The notes beneath the pieces are model-generated. The model saw nothing but the letters and a program-made list of their open reading frames with translations, ran no database searches and had not been told where the DNA came from. This document shows, one piece after another, positions 12,713 to 21,324 of a stretch of 25,467 nucleotides of DNA (the first letter of the stretch is position 1; every line of letters starts with the position of its first letter). A program made the position numbers and the translations under genes. Source of the stretch: Candidatus Bathyarchaeota archaeon (GTDB lineage Archaea > Thermoproteota > Bathyarchaeia > Bathyarchaeales > WAQA01); the NCBI GenBank assembly GCA_015520475.1, contig WAQA01000205.1:1-25467 (forward strand), written 5' to 3'.

Positions 12713-14284
12713 TTATTCCCATTCTATTGTTGAGGGTGGTTTATGGGTTATGTCATATACTACTCTCGTTACTTCAGGTATCTCATTCGTTATCCTCGTG
12801 GAGATCTTCTCCAGTATATCGTAGGGTATTCTGGCGAAGCTAGCGGTCATCGCCTCTCTACTCTCCACTGCTCTGACGGCTAAGACGTATCCGTAGGCTC
12901 TCATATCTCCCTTCACTCCCGTGCTCTTCGTATCTGTCAGGACAGCGAAGTACTGCCATAATCTATCTTTTATTTCTCCAGCCTTCTCTATCTCTTCCGT
13001 GACTATTCTATCCGCTCTTCTCAGTATTTGAATCTTGCTTGGAGTGACCTCTCCGATTACTCTCACAGCCAATCCTGGACCTGGGAATGGCTGCCTCTTT
13101 ATGATCTCTTCTGGGAGGCCTAGCGACTTGGCTATCTCCCTCACCTCATCCTTATAGAGATCTCTTAGGGGCTCAATCACACCTTTAAATTTTATTTTTG
13201 TAGGCATTCCAGCGACGTTGTGGTGGCTCTTTATCCTATCTGAATGTCTTCTGGCTCCAGACTCTATCCTATCTGGGTAGATGGTGCCCTGGATCAAGTA
13301 TTCAGCCTCTTCTCTCTCAGCTATTTCTTCGAAGACCTTTATGAATTCCTCACCTATTATCTTCCTCTTCATTTCCGGATCGATTATTCCTCTCAGCCTC
13401 TTAAAGAATCTCTCTTGAGCCCTGACTACGATGATGTTTACACCCATCCTCCTAAATGTCTCTTCAACGTATTCCGGTTCACCTTCACGCATGAAGCCGT
13501 GATCTACGAAGACAGCGATTAATCTATCCTTTAGGGCCCTCGACGCTATTACCGCGGCGGTGCTGGAGTCTATTCCTCCGCTGAGAGCTATTATCGCCTT
13601 CCCCTCCTTAACCGTTCTCTTTATCTCATTTACTGCATCGTCGATTATGGATGATGGCTTCCACCCAGCCTTACATCCGCATACTTTAAAGATGAAGTTT
13701 CTCAGGATTTCTGTTCCATGCTCCGTATGAACCACTTCTGGATGCCATTGTAACCCGTATATCGGCTTCTTCTTGTGACGGAAAGCTGCTATTGGACAGT
13801 TGCTGGAGCTCGCTAGAACCTCGAAGTCTTCTGGAAGTGAATAGACGATGTCGTAGTGGCTCATCCAAACCTTCTCTTTTCTACTTAATCCTTCAAGTAT
13901 GTCTACTGGCTTGTTTATAGTTACATATGTTGATCCATACTCTCTTACCTTACCCTTGTCAACTCTTCCCTTTAGGAGATGCGCTATCAGCTGGTGGCCG
14001 TAGCATAGGCCTAGGACTGGAATGTCCATTTGGAGTATTCTAATGTCGATTTTAGGAGCGCCTTCCTCGTAGACGCTGGATGGTCCTCCTGAAAGGATTA
14101 AGCCTTTAACGTTAAATTTACTCTTCATCTCTAAGATTTCATCTGCTTTAATGTCGCAGGGAACTATCTCTGAGTAGACTCCCTGCTCCCTTATTCTTCT
14201 AGCTATTAAGTGGGCATATTGCCCTCCAAAGTCTAGAACCAGTATCGTATCTATCCTCGGCTGCGCTGAGCCTTTAATGCTCAA
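12713..14284 (-). CDS. guaA: GMP synthase (glutamine-hydrolysing), single-chain
   Basis: The enzyme aminates XMP to GMP with glutamine and ATP. In the 523-residue chain, the class I glutamine amidotransferase domain (about 1-200) has the nucleophile Cys94 in GLCYGHQ and His181/Glu183 in QWHPEV. The ATP pyrophosphatase domain has the P-loop SGGIDSS (235-241). The C-terminal dimerisation domain ends ITHKPPSTIEWE, as in the family. Many euryarchaea split this enzyme into two subunits, so the fused form is informative about lineage. The start is TTG at 14284. It is supported by GAGGAG six bases upstream, and no ATG or GTG precedes the first strand. The gene follows the AbrB-PhoU gene by 19 bases in the same operon. 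Confidence 0.97.
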   Translation of the reverse strand: MSIKGSAQPRIDTILVLDFGGQYAHLIARRIREQGVYSEIVPCDIKADEILEMKSKFNVKGLILSGGPSSVYEEGAPKIDIRILQMDIPVLGLCYGHQLIAHLLKGRVDKGKVREYGSTYVTINKPVDILEGLSRKEKVWMSHYDIVYSLPEDFEVLASSSNCPIAAFRHKKKPIYGLQWHPEVVHTEHGTEILRNFIFKVCGCKAGWKPSSIIDDAVNEIKRTVKEGKAIIALSGGIDSSTAAVIASRALKDRLIAVFVDHGFMREGEPEYVEETFRRMGVNIIVVRAQERFFKRLRGIIDPEMKRKIIGEEFIKVFEEIAEREEAEYLIQGTIYPDRIESGARRHSDRIKSHHNVAGMPTKIKFKGVIEPLRDLYKDEVREIAKSLGLPEEIIKRQPFPGPGLAVRVIGEVTPSKIQILRRADRIVTEEIEKAGEIKDRLWQYFAVLTDTKSTGVKGDMRAYGYVLAVRAVESREAMTASFARIPYDILEKISTRITNEIPEVTRVVYDITHKPPSTIEWE

Positions 14285-14303
14285 TCCCTTCTCCTCTACT
14301 CTA

Positions 14304-15401
14304 TTATTTAGGGTTAGACGGAATAATATCTTCTATTGTCCGATTTAATGTTACTTCCGCTATGTCTTTACTGTACTCCATTATCCGCCTTGAGATATCT
14401 AGGATTAACCTTAGAATAGAGGAGACTAATGGATCCATCTTCTTGCTTAGGATCAGAGTTATAAGGTCATCTTCAAGGTTCTTGGTTGACTCGAGCTTAG
14501 AGATTATTCTGTCAGCGTGATTGTAGTCTCTTCCGAATAGAGCCTTTATTGACTCCTCAAATAATTGGTGGGCTAAGGAGTTGAAGTCCAGGATCTGCAT
14601 GTATAATTCTTCGTCGAGGGGCTCCTTCAAGAATAGTATCTGATCGTCGATTAGACGTTTGAATGTTAATATATTGTTCAGGAGGTTTAAGGCGTTATTT
14701 GCAATGCTCTTAATATTATTTATGACTATCCTGTAGCCTAGAAACTCCTTTGGGGTTCTGAAGCCTAACTCCCTGAAGAGGTTTCTCTCTAAGCCATACT
14801 TTAATTGTCGGACAACATAGAGGTCTAGACGGTTAACATCATTGCATGCCTCAACAACGTTCTGTATCAGCTTATCATCCATCTTCTTGAAGGCTGAGAT
14901 TGCATCGCTGTTTGCTAGGAGGGCGAGTACAGCCATCCTTCTAATGGCCTTCTCAATTGGGAAGTCAGGATGCTTTATTAGTATCTGAATTGTTATCTCG
15001 TTTGAGTCCTCATCTATTATCTCGGATCCCAAGAACATGTTCCTGACGAGCTTATTTATCATTGTCTTATACTCGGCTGCTACATCCTCATTTTCAAAGA
15101 TTATACGGATCAGGTCTGCCCCTACAACATATAACGCCGTTATCTTCCGGCTTAGAGAGTTCACATCTTCCTTAGAATTCACTATAAGCTGATACCTCTT
15201 TAACTGTTCCCTTTTAGGTTTACCTTTCCCCTCCATCACTGATCTAGGTACGAGGAGGAGTGAAGTGTCCTCCTGCACTTTAAAGGCCAGCTGGCTTCCC
15301 TTCTCAAGCCCGGTTTCCCGAACCCACTCTTTCGGCAGCGATATTACATATGAACCTCTTCCAGTGCATTGTATCCTTCTATATCCCAAGTCTCTCTCCA
15401 C
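14304..15401 (-). CDS. AbrB-PhoU domain regulator (phosphate-uptake-regulator-like)
   Basis: The 365-residue protein starts with an AbrB/SpoVT-like DNA-binding domain (about residues 5-55: GYRRIQCTGRGSYVISLPKEWV, then GSQLAFK), followed by two helical PhoU-type bundles (roughly 75-215 and 220-355). This fusion is typical of archaea and is thought to link phosphate status to transcription; the ligand and targets are not established. The start is GTG at 15401, with GGGTGTGA upstream. It is the first gene of an operon with guaA. Its promoter region contains two A/T-rich dyads that overlap the expected TATA box, which suggests autoregulation. Confidence 0.88.
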   Translation of the reverse strand: MERDLGYRRIQCTGRGSYVISLPKEWVRETGLEKGSQLAFKVQEDTSLLLVPRSVMEGKGKPKREQLKRYQLIVNSKEDVNSLSRKITALYVVGADLIRIIFENEDVAAEYKTMINKLVRNMFLGSEIIDEDSNEITIQILIKHPDFPIEKAIRRMAVLALLANSDAISAFKKMDDKLIQNVVEACNDVNRLDLYVVRQLKYGLERNLFRELGFRTPKEFLGYRIVINNIKSIANNALNLLNNILTFKRLIDDQILFLKEPLDEELYMQILDFNSLAHQLFEESIKALFGRDYNHADRIISKLESTKNLEDDLITLILSKKMDPLVSSILRLILDISRRIMEYSKDIAEVTLNRTIEDIIPSNPK

Positions 15402-15424
15402 AGTTCACACCCGCAAATGGTAAG

Positions 15425-15464
15425 TGAATTATATGAAGTATATAATTCATTATATGACATATAA
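15425..15464. promoter_or_regulatory. Two tandem A/T dyads between the AbrB-PhoU and glutamate synthase operons
   Basis: TGAATTATAT (15425-15434) and ATATAATTCA (15440-15449) form a perfect 10-bp-arm inverted repeat around GAAGT. TTATATG (15450-15456) and CATATAA (15458-15464) form a second perfect dyad around one base. The half-site ATTATATGA occurs at 15428 and again at 15449, 21 bases apart, which is two helical turns, so two dimers would bind the same DNA face. The minus-strand TATA candidate of the AbrB-PhoU gene lies inside the second dyad. The TATA box of the glutamate synthase operon (TTATATAAAG, 15481-15490) lies just beyond. Confidence 0.55.
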
Positions 15465-15541
15465 ATGATTTTCATTAAGGTTATATAAAGTCTAGATAAT
15501 CTTTAGAACGCTTCCCAGAGATTGATAGGTAAGTGATTTCC

Positions 15542-16675
15542 ATGAGGGATCTAAGTCGGATCAGCAATCCATATCGAGATGATAAGGTTATAGATTCATG
15601 TTCATTATTTGGCGTTATAGACCTTGAGGGAAGAAGGTTCCCTCCTAAAGCCCCAATCAAAGCAATGGATATCATGAGTGAGAGGGTGAATGGGTTAGGG
15701 GCTGGATTCGCAGGATATGGAATATATCCAGAGTATAGAGATGCCTACGCATTACATGTAATGTTCATGGGTAGGGATGCTAAGGGGAGAACCGAAGAGT
15801 TCCTAAAGAAGAACTTGAGGGTTTTAATGGCTGAGGAGATGCCTACTGGAAAGGAGATGAGAGACGCTCCGCTGATATGGAGATATTTTGTCGAGCCTAA
15901 AATCGTGAATGATAAATGCTCAGAGGATTCTGACAACCAGATCGTCGAATGTGTAATGAAGGTGAATAATGGAATCGAAGGCGCATACATCTTCTCAAGC
16001 GGAAAGGATATGGGAGTATTCAAGGGTGTAGGATACCCGAGTGAGATAGCTGAGTACTTCTGCCTAGACGAGTATGAAGGGTACATGTGGATCTGCCACG
16101 GTAGATTCCCAACAAACACTCCTGGATGGTGGGGTGGAGCACATCCATTCAACATCCTAGACTGGTCAGTAGCCCATAACGGCGAACTATCATCCTACGG
16201 GACAAACCGGAACTTCCTTGAGATGTACGGTTACAGATGCACTATGCAGACAGACACTGAGGTAATAGCGTACGCCCTAGACCTCCTAGTGAGGAGACAT
16301 AAGATCCCAATTGGATTGGCAGCTAAGATACTTGCCCCTCCCTTCTGGAATGAGATAGACAGCATGGATAGTAAGGAGAGAACTTTATATGCAACCCTAA
16401 GGCAGGTTTACGGAGGCCTATTAATGAATGGGCCATTCTCCATAATAATCGCCCGAAGCGGGGAGATGATGGGGCTTGCTGACCGGATAAAATTACGGCC
16501 GTTAACAGCCGCCATAAAGGATAACCTTCTATATCTCTCTTCAGAGGAAGCCGCTGTGAGATCAGTCTCTCCAAGCCTAGACAGAGTCTGGAACCTGAGG
16601 GGAGGAGAGCTCCTCATAGGCAGACTTAGATCCGTGAAGACTTTGGAGATTCCTCCGGTGGTCGGCTTACATTGA
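15542..16675 (+). CDS. Glutamate synthase, class II glutaminase subunit
   Basis: This protein supplies ammonia from glutamine for glutamate synthesis; it corresponds to the N-terminal domain of bacterial GltB (GlxB-type in split systems). In the 377-residue product, the class II amidotransferase nucleophile is Cys20, in the motif CSLFGVID. It must become N-terminal, so removal of a 19-residue leader is expected, as in bacterial glutamate synthases. Other active-site segments are WICHGRFPTNTPGWW, AHPFNILDWSVAHNGEL and QTDTEV. The start is ATG at 15542 (GTGAT four bases upstream); GTG at 15533 is an alternative. It overlaps the next gene by four bases (TTGA). Confidence 0.92.
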   Translation: MRDLSRISNPYRDDKVIDSCSLFGVIDLEGRRFPPKAPIKAMDIMSERVNGLGAGFAGYGIYPEYRDAYALHVMFMGRDAKGRTEEFLKKNLRVLMAEEMPTGKEMRDAPLIWRYFVEPKIVNDKCSEDSDNQIVECVMKVNNGIEGAYIFSSGKDMGVFKGVGYPSEIAEYFCLDEYEGYMWICHGRFPTNTPGWWGGAHPFNILDWSVAHNGELSSYGTNRNFLEMYGYRCTMQTDTEVIAYALDLLVRRHKIPIGLAAKILAPPFWNEIDSMDSKERTLYATLRQVYGGLLMNGPFSIIIARSGEMMGLADRIKLRPLTAAIKDNLLYLSSEEAAVRSVSPSLDRVWNLRGGELLIGRLRSVKTLEIPPVVGLH

Positions 16676-18195
16676 AAAGGATAAAGACTTATCTGCAGCC
16701 AGAATACGTCATAGAGAGACTTAAAGATAGATGTAATAAATGTAAGATTTGCGTCAGAGAATGCACATATAACGTTCACATATATAATCCTAAAAGAGAT
16801 GAGATTCTCAGCAGGGATGAATACTGCGTTAACTGTCAACGTTGCGTAGTATTCTGTCCAACCAAAGCGATAAGGGTGAGGAAGAACCCTAACACATACC
16901 GGGAGAATTATCACTGGACAGAAGAAGTAATAAGATCAATAAAGCAGCAGGCTGAGACTGGGAGGATCCTCCTCACGGGAATGGGATGCGACAAGCCTCA
17001 TCTAACATACTGGGACAGACTCCTCTTAAATGCAAGTCAAGTCACCAATCCATCCATAGATCCACTAAGAGAACCCATAGAGATTAGAACATACCTCGGA
17101 AAGAAGAGTGAACATGTCAACATCAATTATAAGGATGGCGGGGACATCAGCTTAGAGACTGAATTGGCCCCTCAACTCCGCCTTGAAACCCCCATACTCT
17201 TCGCAGCCATGTCATTTGGAGCTGTAAACTTGAATGTTCATAGAGCCCTAGCAAGGGCTGCTGCCGAGTATGGAACATACTTCAACACTGGAGAGGGAGG
17301 GCTCCATCCAAGCCTATACAAGTACAGCGATCACATAATAATACAGGTAGCCTCTGGAAGATTCGGCGTTAACGCCGAATACTTGAATAAGGGAGCCGCG
17401 ATAGAGATTAAGATTGGGCAGGGTGCAAAGCCTGGGATTGGAGGCCACCTCCCAGGCGAGAAGGTTAGGGAGGAAATAGCGAAGCTTAGGATGATACCGG
17501 TAGGTACAGACGCATTATCTCCAGCCCCACACCACGACATATACTCGATTGAAGATTTGAAGCAGCTCGTACATGCATTGAAGGAAGCAACAGACTATAC
17601 GAAGCCTGTAGCCGTGAAGATAGCGGCGGTCCATAACTCAGCTGCGATTGCAAGTGGAATAGTGAGGGCTGACGCTGACATAATAGTTCTCGACGGCGTT
17701 AGAGGATCAACGGGTGCTGCACCGAAGGTTATCAGGGATAACGTTGGCATACCTATAGAGTTGGCTTTAGCCTCTGTAGATAAGAGATTGAGAGATGAAG
17801 GGATAAGAAATGAAGTGTCAATAATTGTTTCTGGTGGGATAAGAAGCAGCGCCGATGTGGTGAAGGCTATAGCTCTCGGAGCAGACGCCGTCTACATAGG
17901 CACGGCAGCTCTAGTAGCGATGGGATGCACGTTATGTCAGAGATGCTATACTGGCAGATGCCCATGGGGAATAGCCACGACAGACCCTGAAATCTCTAAG
18001 AGAATAGATCCCGACGTAGCCTCAGCGAGGCTGAAGAATCTACTCCAGGCATGGAGCATGGAGATCAAGGAGATACTTGGAGGGATGGGGATGAACGCTA
18101 TTGAGAGTCTACGTGGAAACCGATTGCAGTTGAGGGCCGTCGGATTAAACGATGCTGAACTTAAAGTTTTGGGTGTGAAGGCAGCTGGAGAGTAA
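16672..18195 (+). CDS. gltB: Glutamate synthase, FMN subunit with N-terminal ferredoxin domain
   Basis: The 507-residue protein carries the synthase site, where ammonia reacts with 2-oxoglutarate and FMN supplies electrons. At the N-terminus, two [4Fe-4S] motifs are at Cys21/24/27/31 and Cys52/55/58/62. The FMN-binding TIM barrel follows (AMSFGAVNLNVHRALARAA, TGEGGLHP, IKIGQGAKPGIGG and SGGIRSSADVVKAIALGAD). The [3Fe-4S] motif C-x5-C-x4-C of glutamate synthases is at Cys419/425/430. No NAD(P)H-oxidising GltD subunit lies nearby, so ferredoxin is the likely donor. The start is TTG at 16672, with GGTGGT nine bases upstream, and it overlaps the previous stop. Confidence 0.93.
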   Translation: MKRIKTYLQPEYVIERLKDRCNKCKICVRECTYNVHIYNPKRDEILSRDEYCVNCQRCVVFCPTKAIRVRKNPNTYRENYHWTEEVIRSIKQQAETGRILLTGMGCDKPHLTYWDRLLLNASQVTNPSIDPLREPIEIRTYLGKKSEHVNINYKDGGDISLETELAPQLRLETPILFAAMSFGAVNLNVHRALARAAAEYGTYFNTGEGGLHPSLYKYSDHIIIQVASGRFGVNAEYLNKGAAIEIKIGQGAKPGIGGHLPGEKVREEIAKLRMIPVGTDALSPAPHHDIYSIEDLKQLVHALKEATDYTKPVAVKIAAVHNSAAIASGIVRADADIIVLDGVRGSTGAAPKVIRDNVGIPIELALASVDKRLRDEGIRNEVSIIVSGGIRSSADVVKAIALGADAVYIGTAALVAMGCTLCQRCYTGRCPWGIATTDPEISKRIDPDVASARLKNLLQAWSMEIKEILGGMGMNAIESLRGNRLQLRAVGLNDAELKVLGVKAAGE

Positions 18196-18232
18196 TAATC
18201 GAGCAGCAGGGAAGTTAGGCGGAGGATATGAA

Positions 18233-18991
18233 ATGTTGAGAAGCGTTAAGTTAGAGGGTGATACAGCCATAATCAACGCTGAATATCTAGACCATAAATC
18301 GATGAATAGAATCTTGAAGAGTATGGACAGTGAGGGGATAAGAAGAGTCAAGATAAAGAATGTTTACGGCATAAGATATATCGGTGCAGGCATGAAGAGC
18401 AACATGGACATCGAGATATACGGCACGCCAGGAAATGATCTCGGCATATTCATGGATGGACTGAGGATAACAGTTCATGGAAACGTCCAGGATGGATGTG
18501 GAAACACTATGAACAGCGGCGAGATCATAGTTCATGGACATGGAGGAGATATAGTAGGCTACTCTATGAGGGGAGGAGCAATATATGTCAGGGGGGACGT
18601 AGGATACAGGGCTGGAATACACATGAAGGGATATGGAGACAGGAATCCAGTACTGGTTATTGGAGGGGAAGCCAGAGACTTCCTCGGGGAATACATGGCA
18701 GGCGGAATAATCCTTATCCTAGGACTGAACATGAAGAAGCGAATGTTCAACATGAGATTTGTAGGTTCAGGAATGCATGGAGGAGTCATATATTTGCGTG
18801 GAAGGATAGATCGTCTCGGCGAAGGCGTAGAGGCTGCAGAAGTCAACGAGGAGGACATGAAGATAATCGGCAGATTAGCTGAGAAGTTCTGCCGTTACTT
18901 CAATTATGAGATGGATGAAGTGATGGATCAAGAGTTCATGAAGGTTATACCGCTCTCTCATCGTCCATATGGAGGATTATACACCCGTTAA
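18233..18991 (+). CDS. Glutamate synthase, GXGXG (beta-helix) subunit
   Basis: The 252-residue protein corresponds to the C-terminal beta-helix domain of bacterial GltB (GlxC in split systems), which has a structural role holding the glutaminase and synthase parts together. Repeated glycine-rich turns run from about residue 50 to 190, among them GTPGNDLG, GNVQDGCGNTM, GHGGDIVGYSMRGGAIYVRG and GYRAGIHMKG. The start is ATG at 18233, with GGAGG seven bases upstream (18221-18225). It is 37 bases after the FMN subunit, so all three subunits form one operon. Its stop TAA overlaps the stop of convergent purF. Confidence 0.9.
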   Translation: MLRSVKLEGDTAIINAEYLDHKSMNRILKSMDSEGIRRVKIKNVYGIRYIGAGMKSNMDIEIYGTPGNDLGIFMDGLRITVHGNVQDGCGNTMNSGEIIVHGHGGDIVGYSMRGGAIYVRGDVGYRAGIHMKGYGDRNPVLVIGGEARDFLGEYMAGGIILILGLNMKKRMFNMRFVGSGMHGGVIYLRGRIDRLGEGVEAAEVNEEDMKIIGRLAEKFCRYFNYEMDEVMDQEFMKVIPLSHRPYGGLYTR

Positions 18992-20421
18992 CTTTTCATC
19001 TCCTCTCTAGATTTGAACCTCGGCTGCTGCTTAAGGCAGCTATAATCTCCGGTGGCACATGCAACACATAACTGCTCTTTAGGCAATCCTATACCACGAC
19101 TTAAACCTTCAACATCATTATATCCTAAGAATGAGACACCTATCTCCTTCGCAACCCTTCTATTAATCTCTTCAATGTCGCTGAGGGAGCCGCATATCCT
19201 ATAAACAAGCAGCTCCTCCCTTGTAGGGAAGTCTATCCCCATATAACATGGAAACCTTATCGGCGGGAATGTTAAGAGGAAGGAGATACTCCTAGCCCTC
19301 TTCAACTTCTCCCTAACTATTATCCTCGAGCTCGTCCCCCTAACTATACTATCATCTATCAGGATTATATCCTTCCCATCAACAACATGGCCTATAGGCG
19401 TAATATTATAGATCACCTCCTCTCTCTTGTCAGGTTCTATAAAGCTCCTCCAGCTCCCCTTCCTCCGATATCGATCCTTCATAAGTCCCTCCTCGAAGGG
19501 AATGCCGGATTTCTCAGAGTATCCTAGAGCCGCAGGCCTAGCGGAGTCCGGGACTGGAATAACGACATGTCCATCAACAGGATACTTCCTTGCAAGTTCA
19601 CGTCCAATATTCTTTCTAGCTTGGTAAACGTTTATCCCCTCTATATAAGAGCTTGGATGAGCAAAGTATGTGTATTCAAATGCGCAGTGAGCATGCTTCT
19701 CACTCTCCGAGAACCTCTCCTCCTTAACGCCGTCCCCCGTAATCGTCAGGATCTCTCCAGGCTCGATATCCCTTATGAGCTCCGCGTTAAGCCTGCTTAA
19801 AGCACAGCTCTCAGAAGCAACTATATATGATTCAGTTTCTTCATGCCATCCCAGACAGAGAGGCCTGAACCCTCTCTCATCCCTCACAGCTATCAATTCA
19901 CCATTATCCGTAAGTATTGTAAGCGAGAATGATCCATTCAGGTATGGGTTAACTGCCTCAAACGCTTCAACCCAGCTGAGACCCCTCCTCAAGTTATGGT
20001 AGAGGCATAACCCTAAAAGTTCAGTGTCCGTTACTGACTCGTTTGGGACATATCCTGACTCTTTACTGAGGTATCTCCGCAGCAGATCCCTATCTAATGT
20101 TCCGTTATGGCATATGTAAAAGATGGGGGAGCTCCCAATCTTCAGTGGATGAGCATTCCTGAGAATAGATCTTGAAGTTGTCGTGTATCTTATATGTCCA
20201 ACACCCACGTTTCCCTCAAGGCTTCCAAGTACTCTGGAGGTCTCTTCATCCATCCATGAGACTATCCCCATCCTCTTGAAGGGTTCATGTTTTGGTAGAG
20301 CTATCCCCCAGGATTCTTGGCCTCTATGCTGGAGAGACTCCAAACCCCTCAGTAAAGGCTTCACCACATTTCTTCCTTTTAGGGAGTATATTCCTATGAC
20401 TCCGCAGTGTTCCTGTAACAT
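18988..20421 (-). CDS. purF: Amidophosphoribosyltransferase
   Basis: PurF carries out the first committed step of purine synthesis, turning PRPP and glutamine into phosphoribosylamine. The class II glutaminase nucleophile is Cys6, after the short leader MLQEH. Other motifs are LQHRGQESWG, GHIRYTTTS and HNGTLD. The transferase domain has VIPVPDSARPAA and the PRPP loop ILIDDSIVRGTSS. Cysteines in HAHCAFEY, FPCYMGID and LCVACATG match those that bind the [4Fe-4S] cluster in the Bacillus-type enzyme, so an oxygen-sensitive cluster is likely. The 477-residue length is normal. ATG at 20421 has no clear ribosome binding site, and a TATA-like TTTTTATT on the minus strand at about 20455-20465 suggests a short leader. 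Confidence 0.96.
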   Translation of the reverse strand: MLQEHCGVIGIYSLKGRNVVKPLLRGLESLQHRGQESWGIALPKHEPFKRMGIVSWMDEETSRVLGSLEGNVGVGHIRYTTTSRSILRNAHPLKIGSSPIFYICHNGTLDRDLLRRYLSKESGYVPNESVTDTELLGLCLYHNLRRGLSWVEAFEAVNPYLNGSFSLTILTDNGELIAVRDERGFRPLCLGWHEETESYIVASESCALSRLNAELIRDIEPGEILTITGDGVKEERFSESEKHAHCAFEYTYFAHPSSYIEGINVYQARKNIGRELARKYPVDGHVVIPVPDSARPAALGYSEKSGIPFEEGLMKDRYRRKGSWRSFIEPDKREEVIYNITPIGHVVDGKDIILIDDSIVRGTSSRIIVREKLKRARSISFLLTFPPIRFPCYMGIDFPTREELLVYRICGSLSDIEEINRRVAKEIGVSFLGYNDVEGLSRGIGLPKEQLCVACATGDYSCLKQQPRFKSREEMKS

Positions 20422-20429
20422 GGGGACTC

Positions 20430-20465
20430 GTTACATTAAGGGTAACCAATAGAATAAAAATTTTA
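20430..20465 (-). promoter_or_regulatory. purF promoter region
   Basis: On the minus strand a TATA-like TTTTTATT is followed directly by CTATTGGTTA (20443-20452). GTTAC (20430-20434) and GTAAC (20442-20446) form a 5-bp-arm inverted repeat around seven bases. The ten-base word CTATTGGTTA also occurs, in the same orientation, upstream of the HTH-CBS gene at 24297-24306. Confidence 0.4.
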
Positions 20466-20495
20466 TCTAATTATTATGTACGCTTATCCTCGCCT

Positions 20496-21308
20496 TCATA
20501 TTCTTACTGTTACACCATTCTCAGCCAAGTACTCCTTTACCTCTCTTATACTGTATATGCCATAATGGAATATGCTTGCCGCCAATGCAGCGTCCGCTCC
20601 ACCTATAGTTAAAGCATCCAGTATATGCTTCAGATTTCCAGCTCCGCTGCTTGCTATTATTGGAACTGAAACCCTCCTGGAGAGCTCCCTCAAAAATTCA
20701 ATGTCATATCCCTGCTTTGTCCCGTCGAAGTCCAATGATGAGACAACTATCTCACCTGCTCCTAGATCCGTAACTTTCTCAGCCCATTTGAAGGCGTCTA
20801 AATCAACCATCTTCCTCCCGCCGTAAATGTATATGCTCCACCAACATTTCCCCTGAGGGGTTTCTAGGACGGTTTTGTCAGGAGCCTCCTCCTCACTCCT
20901 CACATAGACACGTTTAATATCGATTGAGGAGACTATACATTGACTTCCAAACATCCTAGCAGATCTCCTTATCAATTCAGGGTTCTTAACGGCGGCTGTA
21001 TTTATAGATACCTTGTCAGCTCCTGAGGAGAGTATCAATCTTATATCTTCAATATCTCTTATTCCACCTCCAACCGTGAAGGGTATGAAGATAGCCTCAG
21101 AAGTTCTCTCAACAACATCTATCATTATATCTCTCTTCTCATATGATGCTGTGATATCTAAGAAGAGGATCTCATCCGCTCCCTGCTCATAATAGTATGA
21201 GGCTAACTCAACAGGGTCTCCTGCATCCCTGAGACCCTTAAATCCGACGCCCTTCACAACCCTTCCATTCATCACATCTAAGCATGGAATTATCCTCTTG
21301 GCAAGCAT
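20496..21308 (-). CDS. hisF: Imidazole glycerol phosphate synthase cyclase subunit HisF
   Basis: HisF uses ammonia from HisH to convert PRFAR to imidazole glycerol phosphate and AICAR in histidine synthesis. It is a TIM barrel of 270 residues starting MLAKRIIPCLDV. With ATG at 21308, the two catalytic aspartates fall at Asp11 and Asp130 (CIVSSID), the same numbers as in the well-studied Thermotoga enzyme, which supports this start over TTG at 21311. The ribosome binding site GGGGTGAG is about five bases upstream. Phosphate loops are seen as TVGGGIRD and ASSGAGN. It follows hisH by 16 bases; no other his genes are in the window. Confidence 0.96.
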   Translation of the reverse strand: MLAKRIIPCLDVMNGRVVKGVGFKGLRDAGDPVELASYYYEQGADEILFLDITASYEKRDIMIDVVERTSEAIFIPFTVGGGIRDIEDIRLILSSGADKVSINTAAVKNPELIRRSARMFGSQCIVSSIDIKRVYVRSEEEAPDKTVLETPQGKCWWSIYIYGGRKMVDLDAFKWAEKVTDLGAGEIVVSSLDFDGTKQGYDIEFLRELSRRVSVPIIASSGAGNLKHILDALTIGGADAALAASIFHYGIYSIREVKEYLAENGVTVRI

Positions 21309-21324
21309 CAAATCTCACCCCAAA

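Noticed and set aside
15542..16675. Glutaminase subunit as an asparagine synthetase or PurF-like protein
   Set aside because: No ATP-pyrophosphatase or PRPP-binding domain follows, and the next two genes are the FMN and GXGXG parts of glutamate synthase.
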